DNA from: an uncultured Clostridia bacterium
Lineage (GTDB): Bacteria > Bacillota > Clostridia > Christensenellales > Borkfalkiaceae
Direction of reading: 5' to 3'
Length of the DNA: 32,629 bases
Assembly: GCA_944337235.1 (NCBI GenBank)
Contig: CALVLK010000013.1
Coordinates: 1 to 32,629 of the forward strand
Shown: positions 7,216 to 14,709 of the stretch, one piece after another
Position numbering within the stretch: position 1 is the stretch's first letter
Layout: the number at the start of each line of letters is the position of its first letter
Translations under genes and position numbers: made by a program
Notes under the pieces: model-generated
Told to the model about the DNA's origin: nothing
The model's database searches: none
The model's input: only the letters and a program-made list of their open reading frames with translations

Positions 7216-8102
7216 AGAGCGGATATGTCGCCGTCATCGGCAGAGCGAACGCGGGCAAGAGCACGCTCGTCAACGTCATGGTGGGCGAAAAGGTCGCCAT
7301 CGTATCGCCCAAGCCGCAGACCACGCGCGATCGCATCCTGGGCGTGCTCACGCGGGAGGACAGGCAGATCGTCTTTGCCGATACGCCCGGCGTCTATCAG
7401 AGCCGCAACGCGCTGACGGGCATCATGATGCACACGACGGAGACGACGGCAGACGGCGTCGACGTCATTTTGTACGTCCACGACGGGCACGCGGGCGTCG
7501 CCGAGCGCGATTTTGCGCTGATGCGCAAATATCAGGCGCTCGGGATCCCCATGCTCATCGCCTATACCAAGATCGACATCATGCCGCGCGAACGCATCCC
7601 CGAGGACATCAGGGCGATGTACGAGGCGGGCATCACGGCAGACGTCTACCCCGTGTCGGCGCGCAAGGGCATCCATATCCGCAAACTGGAGGACGCCGTT
7701 TGCGCGCTCCTGCCCGAGGGCGAGCGCCTGTTCGGCGATGACGTCGTGTCCGACAAGAGCGAAAAATTCATGATCGCCGAGATTATGCGCGAGAAGATCC
7801 TGCTCAAATACGATCAGGAGATCCCGCACGGCGTCGCCGTCGTCGTCAATACATTCAAAAAGCAGGAGAACGGCGTGTACGAGGTCAACCTCGATATCGT
7901 CTGCGAAAAACAGAATCATAAGGCGATCCTGATCGGCAAGCACGGGCAGGCGCTCAAAGAGGCCGCCTCCTTCGCCCGGCAGGATATGGAAAAATTTCTT
8001 GGCGCCAAGGTCTTTCTTACCACCTATGTCAAAGTGCGCGAGGACTGGCGCGACCGCGAAGGGCTGCTGCGCGAGCTGGGCTATACCCAACGCGACGACT
8101 GA
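7212..8102 (+). CDS. era: GTPase Era
   Basis: 296 residues. The GTPase domain shows G1 GRANAGKST (10-18), G2 region QTTRDRI (36-42), G3 DTPG (57-60) and G4 as TKID (119-122), where NKxD is usual. A C-terminal KH domain carries IGKHGQALK. Era binds the 3' end of 16S rRNA and assists 30S assembly. The start is GTG 7212, overlapping the ybeY stop by four bases (GTGA). The N of NKxD replaced by T is tolerated in several Era proteins and should not abolish function. Confidence 0.97.
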   Translation: MKSGYVAVIGRANAGKSTLVNVMVGEKVAIVSPKPQTTRDRILGVLTREDRQIVFADTPGVYQSRNALTGIMMHTTETTADGVDVILYVHDGHAGVAERDFALMRKYQALGIPMLIAYTKIDIMPRERIPEDIRAMYEAGITADVYPVSARKGIHIRKLEDAVCALLPEGERLFGDDVVSDKSEKFMIAEIMREKILLKYDQEIPHGVAVVVNTFKKQENGVYEVNLDIVCEKQNHKAILIGKHGQALKEAASFARQDMEKFLGAKVFLTTYVKVREDWRDREGLLRELGYTQRDD

Positions 8103-8154
8103 CCGCGCGGCATAAAACGCGCCGCTTCGCCCATACTGACGGCGGAGGACTTTT

Positions 8155-8280
8155 ATGGAAAAACACAATCCCCGCAGCGGGATCGAGAGGCGGCAGGCGG
8201 GCGAGCTCGCCTGGGAGATGTTCGAAAAGACGGGAAACGTCTCCTATTATCTGTTGTTTAAGGACCTTACGCGGCGTTAG
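8155..8280 (+). CDS. yqzL: YqzL-like small protein
   Basis: 41 residues, starting at ATG 8155 with GGCGGAGGA eight bases before. The segment LAWEMFEKTGNVSYYLLFKDL matches the pattern of Bacillus YqzL (a Trp, then FxxTGN, then YLLFK). Position is decisive: yqzL lies between era and recO in Bacillus, as here. The function is unknown. It is likely translated as part of the operon, 52 bases after era and 19 before recO. Confidence 0.8.
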   Translation: MEKHNPRSGIERRQAGELAWEMFEKTGNVSYYLLFKDLTRR

Positions 8281-8299
8281 GCCGCTGGCTGGAGGAAAA

Positions 8300-9001
8300 A
8301 TGGAATTCAAGACGGACGCGCTCGTCCTGCGCACGACCGATTACGGCGAGTATGACAAGATGGTCACGCTGCTCACGGCGGAGCGCGGCAAGATCGGCGC
8401 GTGTCTGAAAGGGGTGCGGCGGGCAAATGCAAAGCTGAAATTTGCCGCGCAGCCCTTTTGTTTTGCCGAATTTGTTCTCGCCGCGCGCGCGGCGCGCTAT
8501 ACTGTCATCTCCGCTTCGCTGCACGACGGCTTCTATCCGTTGCGCGAACGCATCACGGCGTACTATGCCGCGGCGGCGACGACGGAGTGCTGCGACGCCC
8601 TGCTCCCCGTCGGGCTCGTCAATCCTGAGATGCTGCTCCTTGCGGTGCGGGCGCTCGGCGATATGTGCGGGGAGGCGCCTGCGGCAGCGCTCGTGCGCTT
8701 TCTGGTCGGAGCGGCGGCGCTCGCGGGATATCCCGTGCGCGCAGACGAGGCGGACTGTACTATGGCGCGGGGCGGAAGATTGGGCTTTCTGGTGGAGCGC
8801 GGCTGCTTCGTCGGGCAGGGGGAAGAACACGCGCTGCCCGCCAGCGAGAGCACCTGCCGTGCGCTTGCCGCGGCGGCACGGGGCGAACTCCCCCGCGATC
8901 CCGACGGGATACGCCGCGCACTGCGCCTTCTTGCGGTGTATCTGGCGGAAAAGGCAGACGTGCACATCGGCGCACTTGTCGAATTGGACAGGCTTTTATA
9001 A
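8300..9001 (+). CDS. recO: DNA repair protein RecO
   Basis: 233 residues, typical length 240-255. The N-terminus (TDALVLRTTDYGEYDKMVTLLTAERGK) is the RecO OB-fold; the rest is helical. RecO loads RecA and anneals single strands in the RecFOR pathway. The C-terminal zinc site (two CxxC pairs in many RecO proteins) is not preserved: only single Cys remain at DCTM and RGCF, so the fold must be held without zinc. ATG 8300 follows GGAGGAAAA. The stop codon lies at the joint of a 13-bp tandem duplication (8988-9013). It is the last gene of the operon. Confidence 0.93.
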   Translation: MEFKTDALVLRTTDYGEYDKMVTLLTAERGKIGACLKGVRRANAKLKFAAQPFCFAEFVLAARAARYTVISASLHDGFYPLRERITAYYAAAATTECCDALLPVGLVNPEMLLLAVRALGDMCGEAPAAALVRFLVGAAALAGYPVRADEADCTMARGGRLGFLVERGCFVGQGEEHALPASESTCRALAAAARGELPRDPDGIRRALRLLAVYLAEKADVHIGALVELDRLL

Positions 9002-9013
9002 CAGGCTTTTATA
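8988..9013. repeat. 13-bp tandem duplication across the recO stop
   Basis: ACAGGCTTTTATA occurs at 8988-9000 and again at 9001-9013. The recO stop TAA is made at the junction. Without the second copy the reading frame would have ended elsewhere, so this small duplication set the present C-terminus. Confidence 0.85.
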
Positions 9014-9027
9014 AAAAGAGCGCGGAA

Positions 9028-9050
9028 AGGGGGAGTGCTGCTCCCTTTTT
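9028..9050 (+). terminator. Probable terminator after recO
   Basis: A stem of about ten pairs with two G-T wobbles (AAAGGGGGAG against CTCCCTTTTT, loop TGCTG) lies 25 bases after recO, with flanking AGCGC/GCGCT extending it. The T run is part of the stem, so it is weaker than the other terminators in the window. Confidence 0.55.
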
Positions 9051-9122
9051 GGCGCTTTCGCGCGGGTAGGCGGGTACACAGAAAAAATTCACATTGCGTC
9101 GTGAACTTTTTTGCAAAAGCTA

Positions 9123-9151
9123 TTGACACGGACGAAAAAATGTTGTAAAAT
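9123..9151 (+). promoter_or_regulatory. Strong promoter of the large surface lipoprotein gene
   Basis: TTGACA at 9123-9128 and TAAAAT at 9146-9151 with a 17-base spacer. The start codon at 9209 lies about 50 bases beyond the expected transcription start. An imperfect inverted repeat (TTCAC..GTGAA flanked by A and T runs, 9082-9112) sits directly upstream and could be an operator or part of a terminator. Confidence 0.8.
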
Positions 9152-9208
9152 TACGTTAGCCATGACAAGAAAATGGTGAATAATTTCATTCAGGGGGCAA
9201 CAACAAAC

Positions 9209-12200
9209 ATGAAAAAGCTGAGAATAGCTTGCACGCTTTTGTTCGCTCTGACCTGTTCGCTCGGGCTGTTTGCCTGCACGCAGACGCCGACCGAAACGCT
9301 TGATCGCATCACGATCGAGGGGCAGAAGACAGAGTTTACAGAGGCAGACACGCAGTTCACGACGGGTGACTCTTTCCGCGTCATCGGACATTTCGAAACG
9401 GACGATCCCGAAAAGGAAACGCGCGAGCTGACGGCAGAAGAGATCACGGTCGAGTCGGAGTCGATGGACGCCGCATTTGAAGCGATTGCCGCGGGGGATT
9501 ACGATTCGGCACGCGGAACGTATACGATCACGGTCAGGGGCAGAGTCGGCAACGAGCAGCGCAGCACGACGTATAACGTCACGCTCGACCATGCCTGGGG
9601 CGAAGCCGATGAAAACGGCGTATATACCTGCCCGCTCGACGGCGCTGAGATGGAGTCGCACACGATCAACGATAACATCTCCGTCGCGGCATGGGGGTCT
9701 ACGCCTACGATCAGCGAGAACGCAACGGTTCAGATGGCTTCCGACGGCAGCAACTACATGACGTACGGCAGCATCAGCCAGGGCCAGTCCATCTCCATCA
9801 GCGGTACCGCCTATACGACGGGCGCCGACACGTGGGACACGCCCGTTCTCGGGATCAGAAAGAACGAGAACCTCTTCCTCGCCCGCCAGGATACCTGGGT
9901 CATCGGCGCAGACGGCAACTGGGTCGGCTGCAGCTGGACGCTGCATCCCTCCGGACAGGCTGCGGTCGAATATACCTATGAGTCCACCGAGGCATTCCTG
10001 GAAGGTGCGACCGATTGGGAAGTTTATTATTCCGGCTCCAGCACGAGAACGGATTGGGGCAGCCAGGCTTCGCCCGTCAACTTCACCATCACCTGGGATT
10101 ATGACAAGGCGGGCTTCGTGCTCATCTCCACGACGATTAACGGCGGCACGCCCGTGCAGCGTTACATCAAGGTGCCCAGCTCCACGTACGAGACGGCACT
10201 CTATATGGAAGACGTCACCATGACGGTCACCTCCGTCTCCGAGGTCAGAAACCTTGTCCTCGACGCAGAGGACGGCTTCACCCTTGAACAGGGCCCCGAC
10301 AAGACCGTCTATGCAGAGAATACCATGATCGAGCTTGACGCAGATACCAACATCGTCGGCGTCAGGGCGGAAGGTCACTACAACGGCAATTCCGAAAATC
10401 CTGTCGATCTTGTCATCTCCACGTACGACATCTATGCAGATATCGTCACGACCGCAGAGAATGAAGGCGGCGAGCCGGAGACGGTTACCACGACTTATAA
10501 CCTGCGCAACGAGCAGCTGCAGGCGGGCATGACGAACTTCCGTATCGCCTTCGGCGGATACGAACTTCCCATCAATATCACCGTCGTTCCTTCCTCGATC
10601 AAGAGTGTTACGACGGACCACGACTTCGGCGCAGGCATTGACAACAGCGATCTCATCTTCGACAATGCCGGCATTGAGCTCGTGTACGACGTTAATGATG
10701 CAGACGAGATCTCTGTCATGGCAAGCGGCACGGTCAGCAGGCTCACCGCAGAGCAGCAGCAGGCGCTCAACACCACGAAGGCCTACTACGTTGCGCTTCG
10801 CCTTGTCGGCGACGCAAGCGAGACGCTTGCGGCAGATGGGCTTGCATGCTCCATCGATGACGCTGTGATCTGGCTTGCAAACAACGGCGTAAACCTCATC
10901 ATTCCTGTGGATTCCGCGGCGGATCTCGGCGAGGCGACCATCACCGTTCCTTCCAACGTTACGGCAAGCACGACCGTTCAGCTCGACCTCAGCGCGGTCA
11001 CCGTTCCCGCAGTCAGCGGCGTGGTCATGTCCAACAACACCACGATCGATCAGGGCGGCGACGTTGTTGTCAACTTCTACGGCGTTGCAAGCGAAGCCGA
11101 GCTTGAAGACTACGACTTCATGATCGGTTCTCAGACGAGAACTTGGGCGCTGCTCAGCGGCGAAAACGGCGCAACGTTCGGTTCGCTCACCGCAAAGGGT
11201 GCCTATGCAGACGGCGTGCTTACGATCACCTATACGCTGCCCGCGCTCGATATCGCAGCAGGCTCCAACTTCAACCTGTCCTATCTCGTTACCATCCGTA
11301 ATGCGGCAGGCGAGTCGTTTGGCGTTACCATCGCATACAACATGGTCATCAGCGAGGGCGCCGAGGACTTCTACAAGGTCAACGATACAACTTATCTCAC
11401 CTATTCGAGCAGCGCGCTTGTCGTGCTCACCATCGAAGACGACCGTACGCTTGCAGGTACTGGCGCACTTACGCTCAACCTTCAGAACGCCACGGGCGAG
11501 ATGTACGATCTGTCCTTCACGGCAACCGATTCCGGCATCACGTTCACGACGAGCAATGCCGCTACTCTTGCGGCTACGACGACGCTCGGGCTCGACGGTA
11601 CGATCGGCGACGACACCGACGGCGACCGTGCTGCGCTGTACATTACGCGTATCGCACTCAGTTCGTTCGGCCTGAACCTGAGCGATGGCTTCTATGTCGA
11701 GCTCGAAGGTACGAACAGCGGCACGACATACACGCTCATCAATTTCAGTAATGAAGGAATTGCCACGGTCGAGGTGGAGGCTGTCGAATCCGATACCGTT
11801 TCCATGACCAATATTCCCGGTACCTGCCTTGTGGATACGCTGCTCTACTACACCTATGACGGATTCAGCTTTGCTCGTCAGTCTGCGGTTACGGCGTTTG
11901 GTCAGCACAATTATGTCGACGGCGTCTGCTCCATCTGCGGCACCACGCAGTACGGCGAAGAGACCGCGCTCAACATGACGATCGGCGCGATCGAGGGTGT
12001 CACCGATACCGGCTTCTCCATCTCCTTCATCGTCGAAGGAAATGCGGCAGACTGGGCTTCCACCGCGATCGATCCTCTTACGGCAGAGGGCGCAAGCGGC
12101 ATGGTCATCACGCTGCCCAACCTCGATCCGTATGCCAATACGGTCGGCTTCGCACCGACGAACATGTATCCTTCCGCTGAAGGTGCAGTTGTGTATCCCG

Positions 12201-13081
12201 GATTTGCATGGAACAGCTTCCAGTCCGCTGTTACGGCAGGCACCATCGTCGCTACGATTACGGTCAGCCCTACCACGGGTATCACCTACTATCTCAACGG
12301 CGAAATCGCCATTCAGTATCCCGTTACGGCAAATCTTACCGACGGCACCAGTTCTGTACTCTCCTTTGTGGAGACGTCGCTTGAGCTTGTCGAGGCAAAC
12401 GGCTTCCTGTTCGCTTCCGGCGCGGCATTCGGCACGGCGGCTAAGGAACTGATCGTCTATCCTGCAGCGCTCAGCGAAGGTCAGGTCGCAGCAGAGTATG
12501 CGATCAATTACGGCGATGCAACTTTCACGCAGTACAGAGGCATCAGCGGCGAGCTTGGCACAATGTCTACGCTTCCTACTGTTTGGGCCGACTGGATCAA
12601 TGTCGATGCTATTCAGAAGGGCACTTCCGTCACTTTCTATGGTACGCAGGTCGGCGAAGTGGAAAGCGCATGGTTTACAATGCTGTACGAGTTTACCGAT
12701 AACGCATACTGGACGCAGCGTATGGATAACTATGGCTGGAGCTTCGGTACGGGACTTGTTAAGGTTGGCGACGGTGTTGTCACCATGACGGATGCAGAAG
12801 GCGAAGTTGTCACCGATTGGGTGGCGGCATTCCAGGAGGCTGCAAGTGACTGCACCTGGACGCTGAACATCTCCTTTGCAGAAGACGGCACGGTAACGGC
12901 AACCCTTACGGTCAACGGATCCAACGGGGCAACCTATGTGAATGTTACGACCTGGAACTTCGGCACTGCAGCGATTCCCGATTATATCGGGCTCCACTTC
13001 ACGGCTGAAGAAGCTTGGGTTAAGGTGCTCTACAGCGTTACCACGGAACTTCCCGAAGAGGGTACCGATGCTGCCGAATAA
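9209..13081 (+). CDS. Very large multidomain surface lipoprotein
   Basis: 1290 residues from ATG 9209, chosen because it opens a clean lipoprotein signal (MKKLR, hydrophobic core, lipobox LFAC, Cys 23); AGGGGG lies 11 bases before. An in-frame ATG at 9173 would put 12 polar residues before the signal. The mature protein is acidic, rich in Thr, Ser, Gly and Asp, and almost free of Cys and Lys, as expected for stacked extracellular beta domains. An Ig-like segment (about 30-125) ends in a Cys-containing link (HAWGEADENGVYTC). A second link (HNYVDGVCSICG, about 895-912) is the short zinc-ribbon-like spacer common in Clostridial surface proteins. The segment after each link looks like a lectin/LamG-type sandwich, and the two resemble each other by eye. 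No sortase motif or repeats of cell-wall binding type are present. Role: probably glycan or host-surface binding (inference). Own promoter and terminator. Confidence 0.85.
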   Translation: MKKLRIACTLLFALTCSLGLFACTQTPTETLDRITIEGQKTEFTEADTQFTTGDSFRVIGHFETDDPEKETRELTAEEITVESESMDAAFEAIAAGDYDSARGTYTITVRGRVGNEQRSTTYNVTLDHAWGEADENGVYTCPLDGAEMESHTINDNISVAAWGSTPTISENATVQMASDGSNYMTYGSISQGQSISISGTAYTTGADTWDTPVLGIRKNENLFLARQDTWVIGADGNWVGCSWTLHPSGQAAVEYTYESTEAFLEGATDWEVYYSGSSTRTDWGSQASPVNFTITWDYDKAGFVLISTTINGGTPVQRYIKVPSSTYETALYMEDVTMTVTSVSEVRNLVLDAEDGFTLEQGPDKTVYAENTMIELDADTNIVGVRAEGHYNGNSENPVDLVISTYDIYADIVTTAENEGGEPETVTTTYNLRNEQLQAGMTNFRIAFGGYELPINITVVPSSIKSVTTDHDFGAGIDNSDLIFDNAGIELVYDVNDADEISVMASGTVSRLTAEQQQALNTTKAYYVALRLVGDASETLAADGLACSIDDAVIWLANNGVNLIIPVDSAADLGEATITVPSNVTASTTVQLDLSAVTVPAVSGVVMSNNTTIDQGGDVVVNFYGVASEAELEDYDFMIGSQTRTWALLSGENGATFGSLTAKGAYADGVLTITYTLPALDIAAGSNFNLSYLVTIRNAAGESFGVTIAYNMVISEGAEDFYKVNDTTYLTYSSSALVVLTIEDDRTLAGTGALTLNLQNATGEMYDLSFTATDSGITFTTSNAATLAATTTLGLDGTIGDDTDGDRAALYITRIALSSFGLNLSDGFYVELEGTNSGTTYTLINFSNEGIATVEVEAVESDTVSMTNIPGTCLVDTLLYYTYDGFSFARQSAVTAFGQHNYVDGVCSICGTTQYGEETALNMTIGAIEGVTDTGFSISFIVEGNAADWASTAIDPLTAEGASGMVITLPNLDPYANTVGFAPTNMYPSAEGAVVYPGFAWNSFQSAVTAGTIVATITVSPTTGITYYLNGEIAIQYPVTANLTDGTSSVLSFVETSLELVEANGFLFASGAAFGTAAKELIVYPAALSEGQVAAEYAINYGDATFTQYRGISGELGTMSTLPTVWADWINVDAIQKGTSVTFYGTQVGEVESAWFTMLYEFTDNAYWTQRMDNYGWSFGTGLVKVGDGVVTMTDAEGEVVTDWVAAFQEAASDCTWTLNISFAEDGTVTATLTVNGSNGATYVNVTTWNFGTAAIPDYIGLHFTAEEAWVKVLYSVTTELPEEGTDAAE

Positions 13082-13117
13082 GGCAAACATGAATAAATTC
13101 ATCCGCGGGTGAAAGGA

Positions 13118-13158
13118 AGGCGGCACTGCGCTTTGGCGCAGCGCCGCCTGATTTTTTT
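13118..13158 (+). terminator. Rho-independent terminator after the surface lipoprotein
   Basis: AGGCGGC (13118-13124) and CTGCGC (13126-13131) pair with GCGCAG (13136-13141) and GCCGCCT (13143-13149), with one A-C mismatch and a TTTG loop, followed by seven T (13152-13158). Confidence 0.9.
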
Positions 13159-13177
13159 GTCTTGCCCTCATCCCTAA

Positions 13178-13211
13178 CCAAAGCCCCCCCTTGTGTAAAG
13201 GGGGGCTTTGG
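13178..13211. repeat. G/C-run palindrome, possible dispersed repeat
   Basis: CCAAAGCCCCCC (from 13178) pairs perfectly with GGGGGGCTTTGG (13200-13211) around a loop of about ten bases. It lies just after a complete terminator and has no T tail of its own, so a second terminator is not the best reading. It resembles REP-like or MITE-like elements, but only one copy is in the window. Confidence 0.55.
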
Positions 13212-13284
13212 CACCCTATGCAGCGATAAGGGTAAAGCAATGGGCGGAGAATAAGCAATTCATAAGATCGCGCCCAGCCACGGC

Positions 13285-13313
13285 TTGCTTTTTTTTGCAG
13301 AATATGCTATGAT
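13285..13313 (+). promoter_or_regulatory. Promoter of the metallophosphoesterase gene, likely leaderless
   Basis: TTGCTT at 13285-13290, a 17-base spacer and TATGAT at 13308-13313 with an extended TGC (13305-13307). The expected transcription start falls within one or two bases of the ATG at 13320, and no Shine-Dalgarno sequence is present between. Confidence 0.6.
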
Positions 13314-13319
13314 CTGAAC

Positions 13320-14015
13320 ATGAAGGTGTATGCGATCAGCGATCTGCACCTCTCCGGCATGTCGAACAAGCCCATGAACGTGTTCGGCGCCGGGTGGGAG
13401 GGGCACTTCGAAAAAATCAAGGCGGACTGGCTTTCCCGCGTCACGCCCGAGGATATCGTGCTCATCGGCGGCGATACCTCCTGGGGGATGTACCTGGAAG
13501 AGGGGCTTTACGACGTCCGCTCCCTCGCCCCGCTGCCCGGGCACAAGGTGTTCATCCGCGGCAATCACGATTTCTGGTGGAGCGCGATCTCCCGCGTGCG
13601 CGCGGGCGCGCCCGACGAAAGTTTTACCTTTCTGCAAAACGACTGCGTGCGCATTGGAAATTACATCATCGCCGGCTCGCGCGGGTGGACCTGCCCGGGA
13701 AGCTCCGATTTCACCGAGCACGATCGCACCCTCTATCTGCGCGAGGGTGAACGCTTCCGCCTCTGCTTCCGCGAGGTGAACAAGATCCGCTGCGAGGGCG
13801 ACACGCTCATCGCGCTCATCCACTATCCCCCCTTCAGCGTGCGGCAGGAGGACACTGTGTTCACCGCCCTGTTCGAGGAAAACAAGGTCGAAAAGGTGGT
13901 GTTCGGGCATCTGCACGGCAGCGGATACTTCCCACTGCGCTGCGAAAAGAACGGGATCACCTACTATCTCACCTCCTGCGACAAGGCGCGCTTCACCCTG
14001 ACGCAAATATACTGA
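13320..14015 (+). CDS. Metallophosphoesterase (calcineurin-like)
   Basis: 231 residues with all five blocks of the calcineurin-like fold: SDLHLS (D8, H10), IGGDTSWGM, IRGNHDFWW, HYPPF and FGHLHGSG. These supply the two-metal site. No signal peptide, so cytoplasmic. It resembles the group of small Clostridial phosphohydrolases annotated simply as metallophosphoesterase; the substrate cannot be told. ATG 13320 lacks a Shine-Dalgarno sequence and sits where transcription is expected to begin, so translation may be leaderless. Monocistronic, 30 bases before the next promoter; no terminator seen. Confidence 0.92.
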   Translation: MKVYAISDLHLSGMSNKPMNVFGAGWEGHFEKIKADWLSRVTPEDIVLIGGDTSWGMYLEEGLYDVRSLAPLPGHKVFIRGNHDFWWSAISRVRAGAPDESFTFLQNDCVRIGNYIIAGSRGWTCPGSSDFTEHDRTLYLREGERFRLCFREVNKIRCEGDTLIALIHYPPFSVRQEDTVFTALFEENKVEKVVFGHLHGSGYFPLRCEKNGITYYLTSCDKARFTLTQIY

Positions 14016-14041
14016 AATCATATTACAGCGCGCTTCAGACA

Positions 14042-14050
14042 TGCTATAAT
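14042..14050 (+). promoter_or_regulatory. Extended -10 promoter of the pyr operon
   Basis: TGCTATAAT (TGC 14042-14044, TATAAT 14045-14050) is a perfect -10 with the extended TG element. No good -35 stands 17 bases upstream, as expected for an extended -10 promoter. Transcription should begin near 14057, leaving a leader of about 105 bases before pyrR. Confidence 0.7.
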
Positions 14051-14067
14051 TGTTTTGTTCTTTAAGA

Positions 14068-14146
14068 GCGGTACCGTGATGCCGACAAGACACAAACAAG
14101 ACCTTTTTGTATTCTCGTCTTGCGGCACCGCCGCAGGACTTTTTTT
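14068..14146 (+). promoter_or_regulatory. pyr operon attenuator (antiterminator and terminator)
   Basis: Terminator: 14117-14125 pairs with 14131-14139 (nine pairs, one wobble, CACCG loop) followed by seven T (14140-14146). Alternative: GCGGT (14068-14072), GCCG (14081-14084) and CAAGAC (14086-14091) can pair with GTCTTG, CGGC and ACCGC (14117-14131), using up the 5' arm of the terminator. The two folds exclude each other, the hallmark of an attenuator. Since pyrR is the first gene, uridine-nucleotide control through PyrR is the default expectation. I do not see the conserved purine-rich PyrR-binding loop, so the trigger is uncertain. Confidence 0.7.
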
Positions 14147-14150
14147 GTAG
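14079..14150 (+). CDS. Possible pyr leader peptide
   Basis: ATG 14079 opens a 23-codon frame that crosses a T5 run (14104-14108) and the entire attenuator hairpin and stops at TAG 14148-14150, 11 bases before pyrR. Only a weak AAGAG ten bases upstream could serve as ribosome binding site. The layout recalls the enterobacterial pyrBI leader, where coupled translation prevents termination. It may be chance. Confidence 0.2.
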   Translation: MPTRHKQDLFVFSSCGTAAGLFL

Positions 14151-14161
14151 CGAGGAAAGAT

Positions 14162-14689
14162 ATGACCGTACTATCGGACGGAGCGGGATTGCGCCGCATG
14201 CTCGTGCGGCTTGCGCATGAGATCGAAGAGCGGAACGAGGGCCTGAGCGATGTCGCCCTTGTCGGCATCAAGCGGGGCGGCGAAGTCACGGCGCAGCGCA
14301 TCTGCGGCGTGCTTGCGTCGATGGGGCATGCCGTGCCCTGTGCGGGCATCGACATCGGCATGACGCGCGACGACCTTGTGTCTGCATTCTTTGTGCCCGA
14401 CGCCGCGCCCAACGCGCTCGGGTTCGACATTACAGATAAGACCGTCGTGCTCTGCGACGACGTGCTGCATACGGGCAGAAGCGCCGTTGCCGCCATCGAG
14501 GCGCTCTTTGCACTGGGCAGGCCCAGGCGCATCCAGCTGCTCGTGCTCGTCGACCGCGGCGGGCGGGAGCTGCCCGTGCGGGCAGATTTTGTGGGCAAGA
14601 ACGTGCCCACGGCGCGCTCTGAGCGCATCGACGTGCGCTTTACCGAGCTGGGCGCCGCAGAGGACGCGCTCGCCATTGTAAAAGGATAA
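14162..14689 (+). CDS. pyrR: Bifunctional pyr operon regulator and uracil phosphoribosyltransferase PyrR
   Basis: 175 residues from ATG 14162, after GAGGAAAG. The PRPP-binding motif is VVLCDDVLHTGRSA (about 97-110) and the C-terminal block LVDRGGRELPVRADFVGKNVPT is diagnostic for PyrR. The protein binds UMP/UTP and the pyr mRNA leader to cause termination, with a secondary uracil phosphoribosyltransferase activity. The family usually has LYTGRT in the PRPP loop; here it is LHTGRS, a conservative change. It is first in the operon behind an attenuator, so it would control its own synthesis and the seven genes that follow. Confidence 0.95.
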   Translation: MTVLSDGAGLRRMLVRLAHEIEERNEGLSDVALVGIKRGGEVTAQRICGVLASMGHAVPCAGIDIGMTRDDLVSAFFVPDAAPNALGFDITDKTVVLCDDVLHTGRSAVAAIEALFALGRPRRIQLLVLVDRGGRELPVRADFVGKNVPTARSERIDVRFTELGAAEDALAIVKG

Positions 14690-14709
14690 TAACGTTTCGG
14701 GAGATAACG

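Noticed and set aside
9089-13258. A 1389-codon open frame on the minus strand opposite the large lipoprotein
   Set aside because: The plus-strand gene has a signal peptide, lipobox, promoter and terminator. The antisense frame gives a Cys/Arg-rich, domain-free sequence and arises from codon bias opposite a long GC-rich gene.
13260-14099. Minus-strand open frame opposite the metallophosphoesterase
   Set aside because: The plus-strand protein carries all catalytic motifs; the minus frame has none.
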